From Lachnospiraceae bacterium (GTDB taxonomy: Bacteria; Bacillota; Clostridia; Lachnospirales; Lachnospiraceae): DNA of 64,000 nt. The DNA is taken from the NCBI GenBank assembly GCA_029054245.1, contig JAIDFQ010000062.1, positions 29,504-93,503 on the forward strand, given 5' to 3'. The notes beneath the pieces were generated by a model. It saw only the letters and a list, made by a program, of their open reading frames with translations, was not told where the DNA came from and ran no database searches. Shown piece after piece: positions 44,418 through 53,022 of the stretch. Numbering within the stretch: position 1 is the first letter of the stretch; every line of letters begins with the position of its first letter. The position numbers were made by a program, and so were the translations under genes.

Positions 44418-45164
44418 ATGATTCGATTAATTTTAGTTGCACTTTTTGTTGTCTTATTTCTGATTTGCAGTATTCCGCTTTTAATCATTGAATGGATTAT
44501 CGGGAAATTTAATATGCCCCTTAAGGACCGGAGCTCCCTGGCTATCGTGAAATGGGCTTTCCGGGTCTGCCTTTTTCTTGCAGGTACCAATGTCACCGTT
44601 ATCGGGGAAGAGAATGTTCCTAAAGAGGAGCCTGTCTTGTATATTGGGAATCACCGGAGTTATTTTGATATCCTCATCACTTATATCCGCGTTCCCAGAC
44701 CCACCGGTTATATTGCAAAACGCGAAATGCTCAAGTGGCCCCTCTTGGTCACTTGGATGCGCAACCTCCATTGTCTGTTTTTAAACAGAGAGGATATCAA
44801 GCAGGGGCTTAAGATTATCCTTGAGGCAATCGAAGACGTGAAATCCGGCGTCTCCATCTGCATCTTCCCAGAAGGAACCAGAAACAGAGTCAATCATACC
44901 TTCATGGAGTTTCACGAGGGAAGCTTTAAGATCGCCGCCAAGACAGGCTGCCCCATTATTCCCATGACGATTTACAATTCCGCCGATATCTTTGAAGACC
45001 ACCTTCCTAAGATCAGGCGGGCAAACGTCATCCTCGAATACGGAAAGCCTATTTACGTAAAGGACCTTTCCAAAGAAGACCAGAAAAAAGTGGGCGCCTA
45101 TACCAAAAAGATCATTATGGATACCTACTTTAAGTTAAAAGAAGAGGCAGATTTTACCCCTTAA
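44418..45164 (+). CDS. plsC: 1-acyl-sn-glycerol-3-phosphate acyltransferase
   Basis: 248 residues. One N-terminal membrane helix (about 5-28), then IGNHRSYFDILI with the HX4D catalytic motif, NREDIKQGL, and IFPEGTRNRVNH with the FPEGTR phosphate-binding block. It adds the second acyl chain to make phosphatidic acid at the inner membrane face. GGGAG lies ahead of the ATG. Its 3' end overlaps the convergent murF gene by 11 bases. Confidence 0.92.
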   Translation: MIRLILVALFVVLFLICSIPLLIIEWIIGKFNMPLKDRSSLAIVKWAFRVCLFLAGTNVTVIGEENVPKEEPVLYIGNHRSYFDILITYIRVPRPTGYIAKREMLKWPLLVTWMRNLHCLFLNREDIKQGLKIILEAIEDVKSGVSICIFPEGTRNRVNHTFMEFHEGSFKIAAKTGCPIIPMTIYNSADIFEDHLPKIRRANVILEYGKPIYVKDLSKEDQKKVGAYTKKIIMDTYFKLKEEADFTP

Positions 45165-46560
45165 GCTGTGCCACTACCTTCTCAAACTGCATACCATGAG
45201 ACGCCTTGATCAGTATGGTGTCTCCTTTTTTGAGAATGTTAGGAAGTTTTTCCATCATCTCTTCTCTGGTCTCAAAGTAATAAAGCTTAACTTTTCTTTT
45301 ACTGGAGATGGATTGATTCATTTTCATCGCCTGTTCATACATAAACCTGGAAAGTGTTCCGGTACAGATAAGGATATCTATTCCGCTCTCCGCCGCATAG
45401 GCACCGATCTGGCCATGGAGTTGTTTTTCTCTTTCCCCTAATTCAAACATATCCCCCAGAATAGCAGCCTTCCTGCCAAATGCCATAGAAAGCAGATCGA
45501 TCGCCGCACGCATGGATGCGGGATTAGCATTATAGCAGTCATCAATCAAAGTATAGTCGGGCAGGGAAAGCACATTGCTCCTTCCGCTGACGCTCTGCAC
45601 ATCGGCAATTCCCTGCTTGATTTCCTTAATGGTAAGACCAAACTTCATTCCCACACCTGCCGCCGCCAGCGCATTCAAGACCATATGCGCGCCCGGAAGG
45701 GGAATTTCTACCGGGAACACGGATAAGTCCGCGTGAATGACCGCCTGAGAGCCAAATAATCCTTTGCTCATCACATCGGAAGCATAAATCTCGTTGGCAG
45801 GATTTAGTCCAAAATGAATGGGGGTGTGATTTCCTTTTTGGGACAATTTTGACAAAAGATCATCATCCCCATTTACAAAGACATACCCATCCGGATTCAT
45901 AAAATCAAAAATCTCAGACTTTGCCTTTAAAATTCCTTCTCTTGTTCCCAGATTCTCTAAATGGCACTGACCGATGTTGGTCAGCACACACAAATCAGGT
46001 CTTGCAATCCGGCTCAACCGGTGCATCTCCCCAAAGTCGCTGATTCCCATTTCAAGAACTGCAACCTCGTGCCCTTCCCTGATGGAAAGGACTGTGAGCG
46101 GGAGTCCGATTTCATTGTTGAAATTCCCTTCTGTTTTTAGTACCTTATATTTTACTGAAAGCACCGATGCTATAAATTCCTTGGTGCTGGTCTTCCCTAC
46201 GCTTCCGGTAATTCCCACTACCTTAATGGAAAGCTGCTTTCTGTAAAATTCTGCAATCGCTTTCAGCGCATGAAAGGAATCCTCCACAAGAATATAGGGC
46301 ACAGGACTATTGTCAATCTCCCGTTCACAAATGATGCCAAGGGCGCCTTTTTCTATGACATCTGGTATAAAGGTATGTCCGTCTACCCGTTCTCCCTTTG
46401 TGGCAATAAAGACGCCACCTGGCTCTATTTTGCGCGAATCAATGACCACGCATGAAGCTTCCCGCAACTTTGTCCCTAATTTTTTTTCCGGCTCATGCAA
46501 AACGCCCCCGCAGGCTTTAGCCATATTCGCCATCGTCAAATTCTTCATTGTTTGCTCCAT
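45154..46560 (-). CDS. murF: UDP-N-acetylmuramoyl-tripeptide--D-alanyl-D-alanine ligase
   Basis: 468 residues. SCVVIDSRKIEPGGVFIA opens the UDP-binding domain; VVGITGSVGKTSTKEFIASV is the P-loop; NFNNEIGLPLTVL, LEMGISDFGEM, LIDDCYNANPASMRAAID and AILGDMFELGE are MurF signatures. It joins D-Ala-D-Ala to the muramoyl tripeptide. AGGAAAG precedes the ATG. It lies 36 bases after ddl, so the dipeptide maker and user are in one operon. Confidence 0.95.
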   Translation of the reverse strand: MEQTMKNLTMANMAKACGGVLHEPEKKLGTKLREASCVVIDSRKIEPGGVFIATKGERVDGHTFIPDVIEKGALGIICEREIDNSPVPYILVEDSFHALKAIAEFYRKQLSIKVVGITGSVGKTSTKEFIASVLSVKYKVLKTEGNFNNEIGLPLTVLSIREGHEVAVLEMGISDFGEMHRLSRIARPDLCVLTNIGQCHLENLGTREGILKAKSEIFDFMNPDGYVFVNGDDDLLSKLSQKGNHTPIHFGLNPANEIYASDVMSKGLFGSQAVIHADLSVFPVEIPLPGAHMVLNALAAAGVGMKFGLTIKEIKQGIADVQSVSGRSNVLSLPDYTLIDDCYNANPASMRAAIDLLSMAFGRKAAILGDMFELGEREKQLHGQIGAYAAESGIDILICTGTLSRFMYEQAMKMNQSISSKRKVKLYYFETREEMMEKLPNILKKGDTILIKASHGMQFEKVVAQLKG

Positions 46561-46596
46561 GATTCTTTCCTAACCTTAATTTAGCGAAACGCTGGT

Positions 46597-47640
46597 TTAA
46601 GCGTTTACCGCAAACTCCAATATCTTCTCGCAAAGCTCCCCGAAATTCATCCCCTGCGCCGCTGCCTCCTGGGGAAGAAGGGAGGTAGGCGTCATACCTG
46701 GAAGCGTGTTCGCCTCTAAGCAGAATATCTCTCCCTTGTCATTCATCATAAAATCCATTCTGGCATAACTCTTCAGACGGAGCGCTGCAAATGCCTTCTT
46801 TGCATAATCCTGCATTTCTCTAGTCTTTTCCGGGGAAAGTTCTGCCGGGCAAGTCTCAATTGCAGATCCCGGCTGATACTTATTTTTGTAGTCATAAAAT
46901 CCTTGAATGGGCGCAATCTCTATAACCGGCAGAGCCCTTCCGTCCATCACTCCCACAGAAAACTCCCTGCCTTCAATATACTGTTCCACAATCACTTCAT
47001 CATCATATTTGAACGCTTCTTCCAGCGCCTGCGCATACTCCTTGCTGGACCATGCAATACTGACCCCCACACTGGAACCTCCCCGGCACGCCTTTACGAT
47101 GCAGGGAAACATACCCTCTCTCTCCTGCATACTCCCCTTTGAAAGCCGGAAGCCAAAAGGCGTAGGGATGTCATAGTATGTAAATAATTCTTTAGACAGT
47201 CCTTTGTCCATGGAAAGCGCGGAACTTGCATAATCTGTTCCTGTATAGGTAATGCCCATCAAATCAAAACATGCCTGTATCTTTCCATTTTCCCCGTTTT
47301 CACCATGCAACGCCATAAAAACAACATCCGCTGCCTGGCAGATGGGGAGCACATTGGGTCCAAAAAAGCTTTTACCGCCATCTTTGCGCATGGCTTTGAT
47401 CTGATCAATATCAGGATTTTTGTCCGTTATCGTTCCGATCTCTCCCGCCCAGTCTTTGTCCTTTTCAAAAATTTCTTCTATTTGATCTCTTTGCTGCTTT
47501 TCAATCTCATATCCCAAGTATACATCCAGAAGGACTGTCTTGTGTCCCCGCTCTTTAAGGGCACGGTAAATCATGGTTCCCGAGCTCAAAGAAACGTCTC
47601 TTTCTGTACTGATGCCTCCTGCCAAAACTACAATTTTCAT
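46597..47640 (-). CDS. ddl: D-alanine--D-alanine ligase
   Basis: 347 residues from ATG at 47640 with GGAGGTAAAA at good spacing. IVVLAGGISTERDVSLSSG, FMALHGENGENGKIQ, FPCIVKACRGGSSVGVSI (ATP-grasp lysine), EQYIEGREFSVGVMDG, RMDFMMNDKGEIFCLEANTL in parts, and NTLPGMTPTSLLPQ match Ddl. It makes the D-Ala-D-Ala dipeptide. In the 148-base gap upstream an interrupted hairpin (47666-47699, AACGCAGG/CCTGCGTT) without a T-run may be an attenuator. Confidence 0.95.
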   Translation of the reverse strand: MKIVVLAGGISTERDVSLSSGTMIYRALKERGHKTVLLDVYLGYEIEKQQRDQIEEIFEKDKDWAGEIGTITDKNPDIDQIKAMRKDGGKSFFGPNVLPICQAADVVFMALHGENGENGKIQACFDLMGITYTGTDYASSALSMDKGLSKELFTYYDIPTPFGFRLSKGSMQEREGMFPCIVKACRGGSSVGVSIAWSSKEYAQALEEAFKYDDEVIVEQYIEGREFSVGVMDGRALPVIEIAPIQGFYDYKNKYQPGSAIETCPAELSPEKTREMQDYAKKAFAALRLKSYARMDFMMNDKGEIFCLEANTLPGMTPTSLLPQEAAAQGMNFGELCEKILEFAVNA

Positions 47641-47788
47641 TTTTACCTCCATCCCAAAGCGTTTAAACGCAGGCAGAATATGGGGTCCTGCCCTGCGTTC
47701 AGTAGATTTTAAGTTTTAACTATTTTACTACTCCATTTTACTTATAAAAAGAGAATATCATGCCACGCACCTTGCAAAAAATGCTCGT

Positions 47789-49357
47789 TTAAGTCTCATA
47801 CGCGCTGACTACTTCACTGAGCATGAATATAAACCTGCTGTCCGCTTCAAACTGCTTCATAATGCCCATATTTTCATCGACGAGTCTGTAATTGTTTTCT
47901 CCCACATTGTCAATATAACTGATTGCTTTTTTATTTCTTCCCATAAAATAATGAAGGTGATTTTCAATTATATTTTCATATTCATGGTTGCTTATGACAT
48001 GATTGACCAGCGTCATATACATCATATCAAGAAGCAGTTCCTTCATATTATCCTGTTCTTCATTTCCTCCCGTCAAAAAAAGGGAATCTCTCGCCGCCTC
48101 GGATATCTCTTCCGCTTTCGTCATCAAAATCGTAATGATATCCTCACATAGCGTAAGCTTCACAGGCTGTGTGGTGGAAATGTAAGTGACACCGCCTAGA
48201 AAGAGCACCTCATCTATCTTTTCCCCATAATCTTCTTCCGACAAATACTCTGAAATATATCTGTGACACTCCTGTTTCCCTGCCGCCCTGTAAAGTTCTG
48301 CTGCTGCCGCAAACTTCCATTCATCTATCTTCTCTTCTCCTTCATTGAGCTGTGCATACCTCCATGCGCGGTCTGCTGCTTTAAGACACTGTGTGGCATA
48401 TTCTGTGTCATAAAACTGATAAAGATAGCTGAATTTGGCAAGTACCATGGCAAATGCCCTTGCTGCCTGCAAGTCTGCAGGCTCCACATACGATACAGTG
48501 CCCCTGCCCGCTCCCTGCTCATAAACGGTAACGCCCAAGTAGACAGCGCCTGTCTTTTCATCCTGCATCTTGAGCAGCCATTCTATCTCATAACGGACTT
48601 CATCCAGTATATCTGGAATCTCATTCCCACTCTCTGGAATCCCCATGTCATCTGTAAAAACATCTCCAAACAGCTCATAGGCAAGCAATATAACTGCAAT
48701 ACTTCTTGCCGCAGGTTCCACTGCTTTCAATCCACTTTCATCCTGATGCCAGCCGCCGCTTACATCCATGCTGACGGATATATCTTCCTTAAGAAACGCC
48801 CGTCCCGTATGACATGCATTATGCGCCATATCTCCTGCATACTGACTGGTCAGCGTCATGCCGCAGCGGTTGTAATAATACTGTCTGCAGGCTTCCTTGA
48901 ACACATCGCGGTACAGATCGTCTGCTATGATAAAAGAATAGGATCTGCCGATAATAGGGGCCTCTAGATAGTATGCGCCGGGTTCCCTTACTTCCGTAAA
49001 ATCCCCATAACTATTATATTCCTTTGACTTGTCTTGATATCCCTGCTCCTCAAGATATCCTGTATATACAATTTCGCCCGTTTCCTTTCTGACCACGTGA
49101 AATCTGTCAGGCAATTCCTTTCCGCAAAAAACTGCTACCTTTGTCCCTTCCGGTATGTACCCTAATTGATTTACGAAAATATTGGGGGAACTGACCGGCA
49201 CCTCATAAGAAAGGTCCGGTTCTGCCTCCATACTGGTAAATATATTTTCCAAATTCTGCGCATTCTCTCCCGGTAGGACGGCGCATCCTGTCAGCGATAA
49301 GATCAAAACGAGAACAAGCGCCTTTTTTATCCTGTGCAATTCCATACCTCCCAACAT
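47789..49357 (-). CDS. GH9-like lipoprotein with cellulase Ig-like N-domain, probably degenerate
   Basis: 522 residues. A short signal with lipobox VLILSLTGC ends at Cys near residue 25, so it should be anchored outside the membrane. PNIFVNQLGYIPEGTKVAVF begins the Ig-like N-domain of GH9 enzymes, and DVSGGWHQDESG marks the start of the six-barrel catalytic domain. In active GH9 this block reads GGWYDAGD; here the catalytic Asp pair is not in register, and the His/Arg block near the C-terminus is replaced by YIDNVGENNYR. Binding without cleavage is possible. The start is ambiguous among ATG 49357, ATG 49345 and TTG 49339, since GGGAGG best serves the last. Confidence 0.65.
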   Translation of the reverse strand: MLGGMELHRIKKALVLVLILSLTGCAVLPGENAQNLENIFTSMEAEPDLSYEVPVSSPNIFVNQLGYIPEGTKVAVFCGKELPDRFHVVRKETGEIVYTGYLEEQGYQDKSKEYNSYGDFTEVREPGAYYLEAPIIGRSYSFIIADDLYRDVFKEACRQYYYNRCGMTLTSQYAGDMAHNACHTGRAFLKEDISVSMDVSGGWHQDESGLKAVEPAARSIAVILLAYELFGDVFTDDMGIPESGNEIPDILDEVRYEIEWLLKMQDEKTGAVYLGVTVYEQGAGRGTVSYVEPADLQAARAFAMVLAKFSYLYQFYDTEYATQCLKAADRAWRYAQLNEGEEKIDEWKFAAAAELYRAAGKQECHRYISEYLSEEDYGEKIDEVLFLGGVTYISTTQPVKLTLCEDIITILMTKAEEISEAARDSLFLTGGNEEQDNMKELLLDMMYMTLVNHVISNHEYENIIENHLHYFMGRNKKAISYIDNVGENNYRLVDENMGIMKQFEADSRFIFMLSEVVSAYET

Positions 49358-49369
49358 TTCTCGCGTATA

Positions 49370-50566
49370 TTATACATTTTTTTCACAGACAGGTAAAGAA
49401 AAGGTTTCATCTGCATAGACGACTCTGCCTTCAATCATGGTGCACATTGTTTTTGCGGATACTTTAATAGGGAGATCGTCAAAGATTGCAATGTCGGCGT
49501 CTTTTCCGATTTCAAGGGACCCTACCCTGTGATCCACTCTGCATATTTCTGCCGGATAAATGGTAATCGACTTGAGCGCCTCCATTTCATCCATCCCTGC
49601 CTTGATTGCAAGACCAGCACATATTGGAAGTGATTGGATCAATGATACAGGATGATCCGTTGTGATTGCAGTCTTCACTCCCTCCTTGTTCAGAATCCCC
49701 ACCGTTTTGAACGCCATGTTCTGAACCTCTATTTTACTTCTGCTTGACAAATCCGGACCTATGATCGCCGGAAAACCGGATTTTTTTACCTGCTTTGCAA
49801 TCAGATGCCCTTCACTGCAATGATCCAGTGTCATATCCAGATGAAATTCCCGGGCAATGCGGATTGCCGTCTGGATATCATCCGCCCTGTGTACATGGGC
49901 TTTTAATGGAATCTTCTTTTCAAACACCGGTATCCAACATTCATAGCGAAAGTCTTCCTCTTCGCGCTTCATGCCTTCCTGCTTTTTCTCGTAATAACGC
50001 TGAGCCTTAAAAAGTTCTTCCCGCAGCATGGCGGCTATTGCCATTCTTGTGGCAGGAGATTTTCCTTGACCGGAATAATTGACTTTGGGATTTTCCCCAA
50101 ACGCGACCTTCATGGCTGCCGGTGCAAGAACGACCATTTCATCAATGCTCCGCCCAAAAGTCTTTACAAAGGAAAACGTCCCTCCTACCACATTTGCGCT
50201 GCCAGGTCCAATCATGGCAGAAGTGATTCCTGCCCGCAATGCATCTGTAAAGGCTGCGTCAATGGGATTTATGGCATCTATGGAGCGAAGATAGGGCGTT
50301 ATGGGATTCACCGTCTCATTACAGTCATCCCCTTCCATTCCTTTCTTCTCCTCTGTAATTCCCATATGGCAATGAGACTCAATAAGTCCCGGCATCACCA
50401 GATTTCCCAGCGCATTGATTACTTCTGTCCCTTCCGGCAAAGGAAAAGGGGCTCCGTCTTCCATCGGCCCCAAATCCTTTATTTTTCCGTTTTCAATGCA
50501 TATATATCCTTTTTCCCAGATTTCTCCAGTCATAGTCAGTATTTTACCACCGATAATATATAACAT
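49370..50566 (-). CDS. Amidohydrolase family protein
   Basis: 398 residues. GKILTMTGEIWEKGYICIENGKI opens the composite beta sandwich; LVMPGLIESHCHMGI carries the metal-binding HxH; PLKAHVHRADDI, LDHCSEGHLI and ITTDHPV supply later His/Asp ligands, and GSLEIGKDADIAIFDD closes the sandwich. The family covers imidazolonepropionase-like and dipeptidase-like deamidating enzymes; the substrate is not clear. It starts 18 bases after the SpoIIQ-like gene, so it is probably in the same transcript. Confidence 0.8.
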   Translation of the reverse strand: MLYIIGGKILTMTGEIWEKGYICIENGKIKDLGPMEDGAPFPLPEGTEVINALGNLVMPGLIESHCHMGITEEKKGMEGDDCNETVNPITPYLRSIDAINPIDAAFTDALRAGITSAMIGPGSANVVGGTFSFVKTFGRSIDEMVVLAPAAMKVAFGENPKVNYSGQGKSPATRMAIAAMLREELFKAQRYYEKKQEGMKREEEDFRYECWIPVFEKKIPLKAHVHRADDIQTAIRIAREFHLDMTLDHCSEGHLIAKQVKKSGFPAIIGPDLSSRSKIEVQNMAFKTVGILNKEGVKTAITTDHPVSLIQSLPICAGLAIKAGMDEMEALKSITIYPAEICRVDHRVGSLEIGKDADIAIFDDLPIKVSAKTMCTMIEGRVVYADETFSLPVCEKNV

Positions 50567-50584
50567 CTTTCTTACCTTCTAACT

Positions 50585-51457
50585 TTAATTTAGTTTTGCC
50601 ATCGGATTTACCGGCTCACCGTCCTTTGTCAGCTTGAAGTATACATTTGTTCCTTCCACACTGAAATATTTCGTGGGAGAAGCCACCTCTGCAATCACAT
50701 CACCGGCTGCCACATAGCTTCCCTCAGACACAAGGATATTGGTAAGCTGTCCGTAAGTCGCCTCGTAGCCTCCCCCAAGTTCCATGGTGACTGCATTTCC
50801 TATCTGAGGATCTGTAAATACGGAGCTTACTTTTCCCGCCGATGCCGCTGTAATCAGATCGCCTTCGTTTGCCTGAATAATGATAGCGGGATTATATTTA
50901 TACTGTTGCAGCGTGGGAAAATAAACTGTTTTATCCATACTATAATTCACTAGGACATTTCCCACGATTGGCCATACCAGTGTATCGGAATCACTAAAGG
51001 TAAGCGCTGGCTGCATAGCAGTGGAAAGCGCCGTGGTGTTTTCCTCCTGATCTGCCGATGCATCTTCCGTGCCTTGCTCCTTCGTATCCTGCTCTTTCTT
51101 TTCGTTATCTGCACTTTCCTGCGTGGTGCCGTCTGACATACTTTCGCTTTCTGACTGATCCGGATTTTCTACCTTCTGTGAGTTTGTCTCCTGAAAATAA
51201 GGATCATAATCAAGATCGTCCTGCGTGGACGCTCCCTGTGTCACACTTTCCGCAAGATTCATACTGTCTTCTTCATTCAGTCCTGCAGCTGTATTATTTT
51301 CAATGGCGCTTAAATCTACCACATACCCCTCGTCCTGTGTGTTTCTGTCTCTTCCCAGCCATATTCCTGTGGCAGTCAGAGAACCTAAAACCAGTACCGC
51401 TGAGGCAACCATAAGAACTCTTTCTTTTACAAGACCTCTTCTTCTACTTCTTCTCAT
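50585..51457 (-). CDS. SpoIIQ-like protein with degenerate M23/LytM domain
   Basis: 290 residues from ATG at 51457 with AGGAGGAATAAAG ahead; the reading from 51544 has no ribosome site. One membrane helix (about residues 15-35), a long acidic Ser/Gln/Glu linker (about 70-160), then a LytM fold (165-290). The usual zinc ligands are replaced: NPAIIIQ for HxGID, ATYGQL for YxHL, NVYFKL for HxHF. A degenerate LytM domain is also known in Bacillus SpoIIQ, which meets SpoIIIAH across the forespore septum. Neighbouring spoIID supports a sporulation role. Confidence 0.75.
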   Translation of the reverse strand: MRRSRRRGLVKERVLMVASAVLVLGSLTATGIWLGRDRNTQDEGYVVDLSAIENNTAAGLNEEDSMNLAESVTQGASTQDDLDYDPYFQETNSQKVENPDQSESESMSDGTTQESADNEKKEQDTKEQGTEDASADQEENTTALSTAMQPALTFSDSDTLVWPIVGNVLVNYSMDKTVYFPTLQQYKYNPAIIIQANEGDLITAASAGKVSSVFTDPQIGNAVTMELGGGYEATYGQLTNILVSEGSYVAAGDVIAEVASPTKYFSVEGTNVYFKLTKDGEPVNPMAKLN

Positions 51458-51578
51458 CTTTATTCCTCCTAGAACCTGTTCTGCCATGTATGCACATGAT
51501 TTGTTCTTATGGATAGTTTTGCCCTTTTTTCCTTCTTTATTCAAATTTTGAAATTATTGCTCTAAAGTGCGGCGGATC

Positions 51579-51886
51579 GTAAAAAACGCGCGCCGTAAGC
51601 AGTTATGCAGCAGCCCTTGTGGGCACAGTATATAGGATTGTTTCCAGTCTCGTCTTCCAATCGGATTTCACTAACAGAATGGATATAGGTAATTCAAAGC
51701 GGACGAGTCGGAGCCTGGCGGCATCCTGCCTAATGGCTCCTAAAATCGCCATCCATGGCGATTTTCCTCTGACTGCGAAGCATTCTGTAAGTGAAATTGC
51801 CGATTTTCCGCCAGAGCCTGGAAACAATCCTATATACTGTGCCCACAAGGGCTGCTGCATAACTGCTTACGGCGCACTTTTTTTAC
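51579..51886. repeat. Large inverted-repeat element, copy C
   Basis: 308-bp palindrome in reverse orientation to copies A and B. Outer arms are identical in complement for at least 58 bases (51590 inward, 51875 inward) and extend to GTAAAAAA and TTTTTTAC ends. Internal hairpins are 51743-51766 or close to it (AAAATCGCCA/TGGCGATTTT, TCCA loop) and 51710-51740. GACGAG at 51702-51707 and CTCGTC at 51649-51654 repeat the possible cross-pairing of copy B. It starts 23 bases after the spoIID stop and lies upstream of the SpoIIQ-like gene. The T-run at the end suits a terminator on either strand. Confidence 0.9.
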
Positions 51887-51908
51887 TATATGCTAGGCAG
51901 TTATGTAA

Positions 51909-52952
51909 CTACAATTTTTTCATGGATGTATCGGGGAAAAAATAGCCCAGTATTTTTATGTAGTCTTCTCCTTCTTTCGCCATTTCATTTGCTGCATATT
52001 GACTCATGCCTAGTCCGTGGCCGACGCCCTCTGATGTGATGATTATTTTTGTTTCTTCTTCTATAAAATGAAAGCTGGATGAGGAAAGGAGATAGGCATC
52101 CCGGAATTGTTCGCCTGATACGAATTTTTCTCCACGTGCAAGGTAGAGTACGTAGCCTGCACTGTCTCTGTAAAGGCATATGTCACCAATTCCTTTTTCC
52201 TTCAATATATTTTCATTTTCTAGAATTTCTTCTTCCGTGATCTGAAAGGACAGGGTTTTATCCCAAATTCGTTCAAATTCGTTTTCATCATAGCGGACGG
52301 AGTTTGCATAGTCTTTAGAAAGGAAATCTCTGCTGCATGATACGCTCTTTAGATAAGGATATTCTGTAAGACCTAATTCTTCCCCATTGCGAGTGGCGCC
52401 GTTGCTGACCGCAAAGAACGATCCGCTTACGGGCTGATTTTCGTAGGCAAGGTAGACGCCTTTGGTCTGTGCCGCAGCTTCATAGATTCTTTCTGTGCCT
52501 TGCATGGTACCATAATCTTCATCCGCCACATGGATCGCTCTGATTCCCGCCCCACTCTCTGCTGCGGACAAGAGAAGACCTGAACGTATCAGAACTGCCT
52601 GGGCTTTTAAGACCTCCATTTCAAAATCATGATCGATACTTCTGGCAAGTCTGTCCGCTACGTACAGTTCAAGGGGAATCTCTTCCACACCCAGCACCGT
52701 CTCGTTTACGATCATAAAATCTTCTTCCGATGTTGTATCTAAATCGCGCAAGACGGCTGGCTTTTCCTCTCCTTCTTTTAAATTACCAAATAAAAATGTA
52801 ATCAAATAAGGAATCATCAATAAAAACAAAAGAACCGTACCAAGACTTTTGGTAAAAAATCCTGGTACGCTTCTTTTTATAGAACACAAGGATGACCCGC
52901 CGCGGGCGGCATCCGTTGTTTTGACAGTTTGAAAGACTCTAAGTTTTTTCAT
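51909..52952 (-). CDS. spoIID: Stage II sporulation protein D
   Basis: 347 residues. Residues about 35-55 are a membrane anchor (TVLLFLLMIPYLITFLFG). The SpoIID/LytB domain includes IPLELYVADRLARSIDHDFEMEVLKAQAVLIRS in two conserved blocks (LELYVAD, LKAQAVLIRS), SCSRDFLSKDYAN, and the C-terminal GVGHGLGMSQYAANEMA. SpoIID is a lytic transglycosylase that cuts peptidoglycan during forespore engulfment. The conserved Glu of the family motif (xxExA near LYVADRLA) is not obvious: the usual VVxGExP is VADRLARS here. The next gene right is the EF-hand protein. Confidence 0.85.
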   Translation of the reverse strand: MKKLRVFQTVKTTDAARGGSSLCSIKRSVPGFFTKSLGTVLLFLLMIPYLITFLFGNLKEGEEKPAVLRDLDTTSEEDFMIVNETVLGVEEIPLELYVADRLARSIDHDFEMEVLKAQAVLIRSGLLLSAAESGAGIRAIHVADEDYGTMQGTERIYEAAAQTKGVYLAYENQPVSGSFFAVSNGATRNGEELGLTEYPYLKSVSCSRDFLSKDYANSVRYDENEFERIWDKTLSFQITEEEILENENILKEKGIGDICLYRDSAGYVLYLARGEKFVSGEQFRDAYLLSSSSFHFIEEETKIIITSEGVGHGLGMSQYAANEMAKEGEDYIKILGYFFPDTSMKKL

Positions 52953-53022
52953 AAGACACCTCCAGTCTATTTTATGTAAAGAGGCATCTTTTTTATACCA
53001 TTTATATCACTTTTAATGTTTA

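Noticed and set aside
47666..47699. Terminator between the GH9-like gene and ddl
   Set aside because: The hairpin lacks a T-run on either strand, so it is mentioned only as a possible attenuator.
51603..51945. Overlapping frames of 85 and 108 codons
   Set aside because: Both are readings of inverted-repeat copy C.
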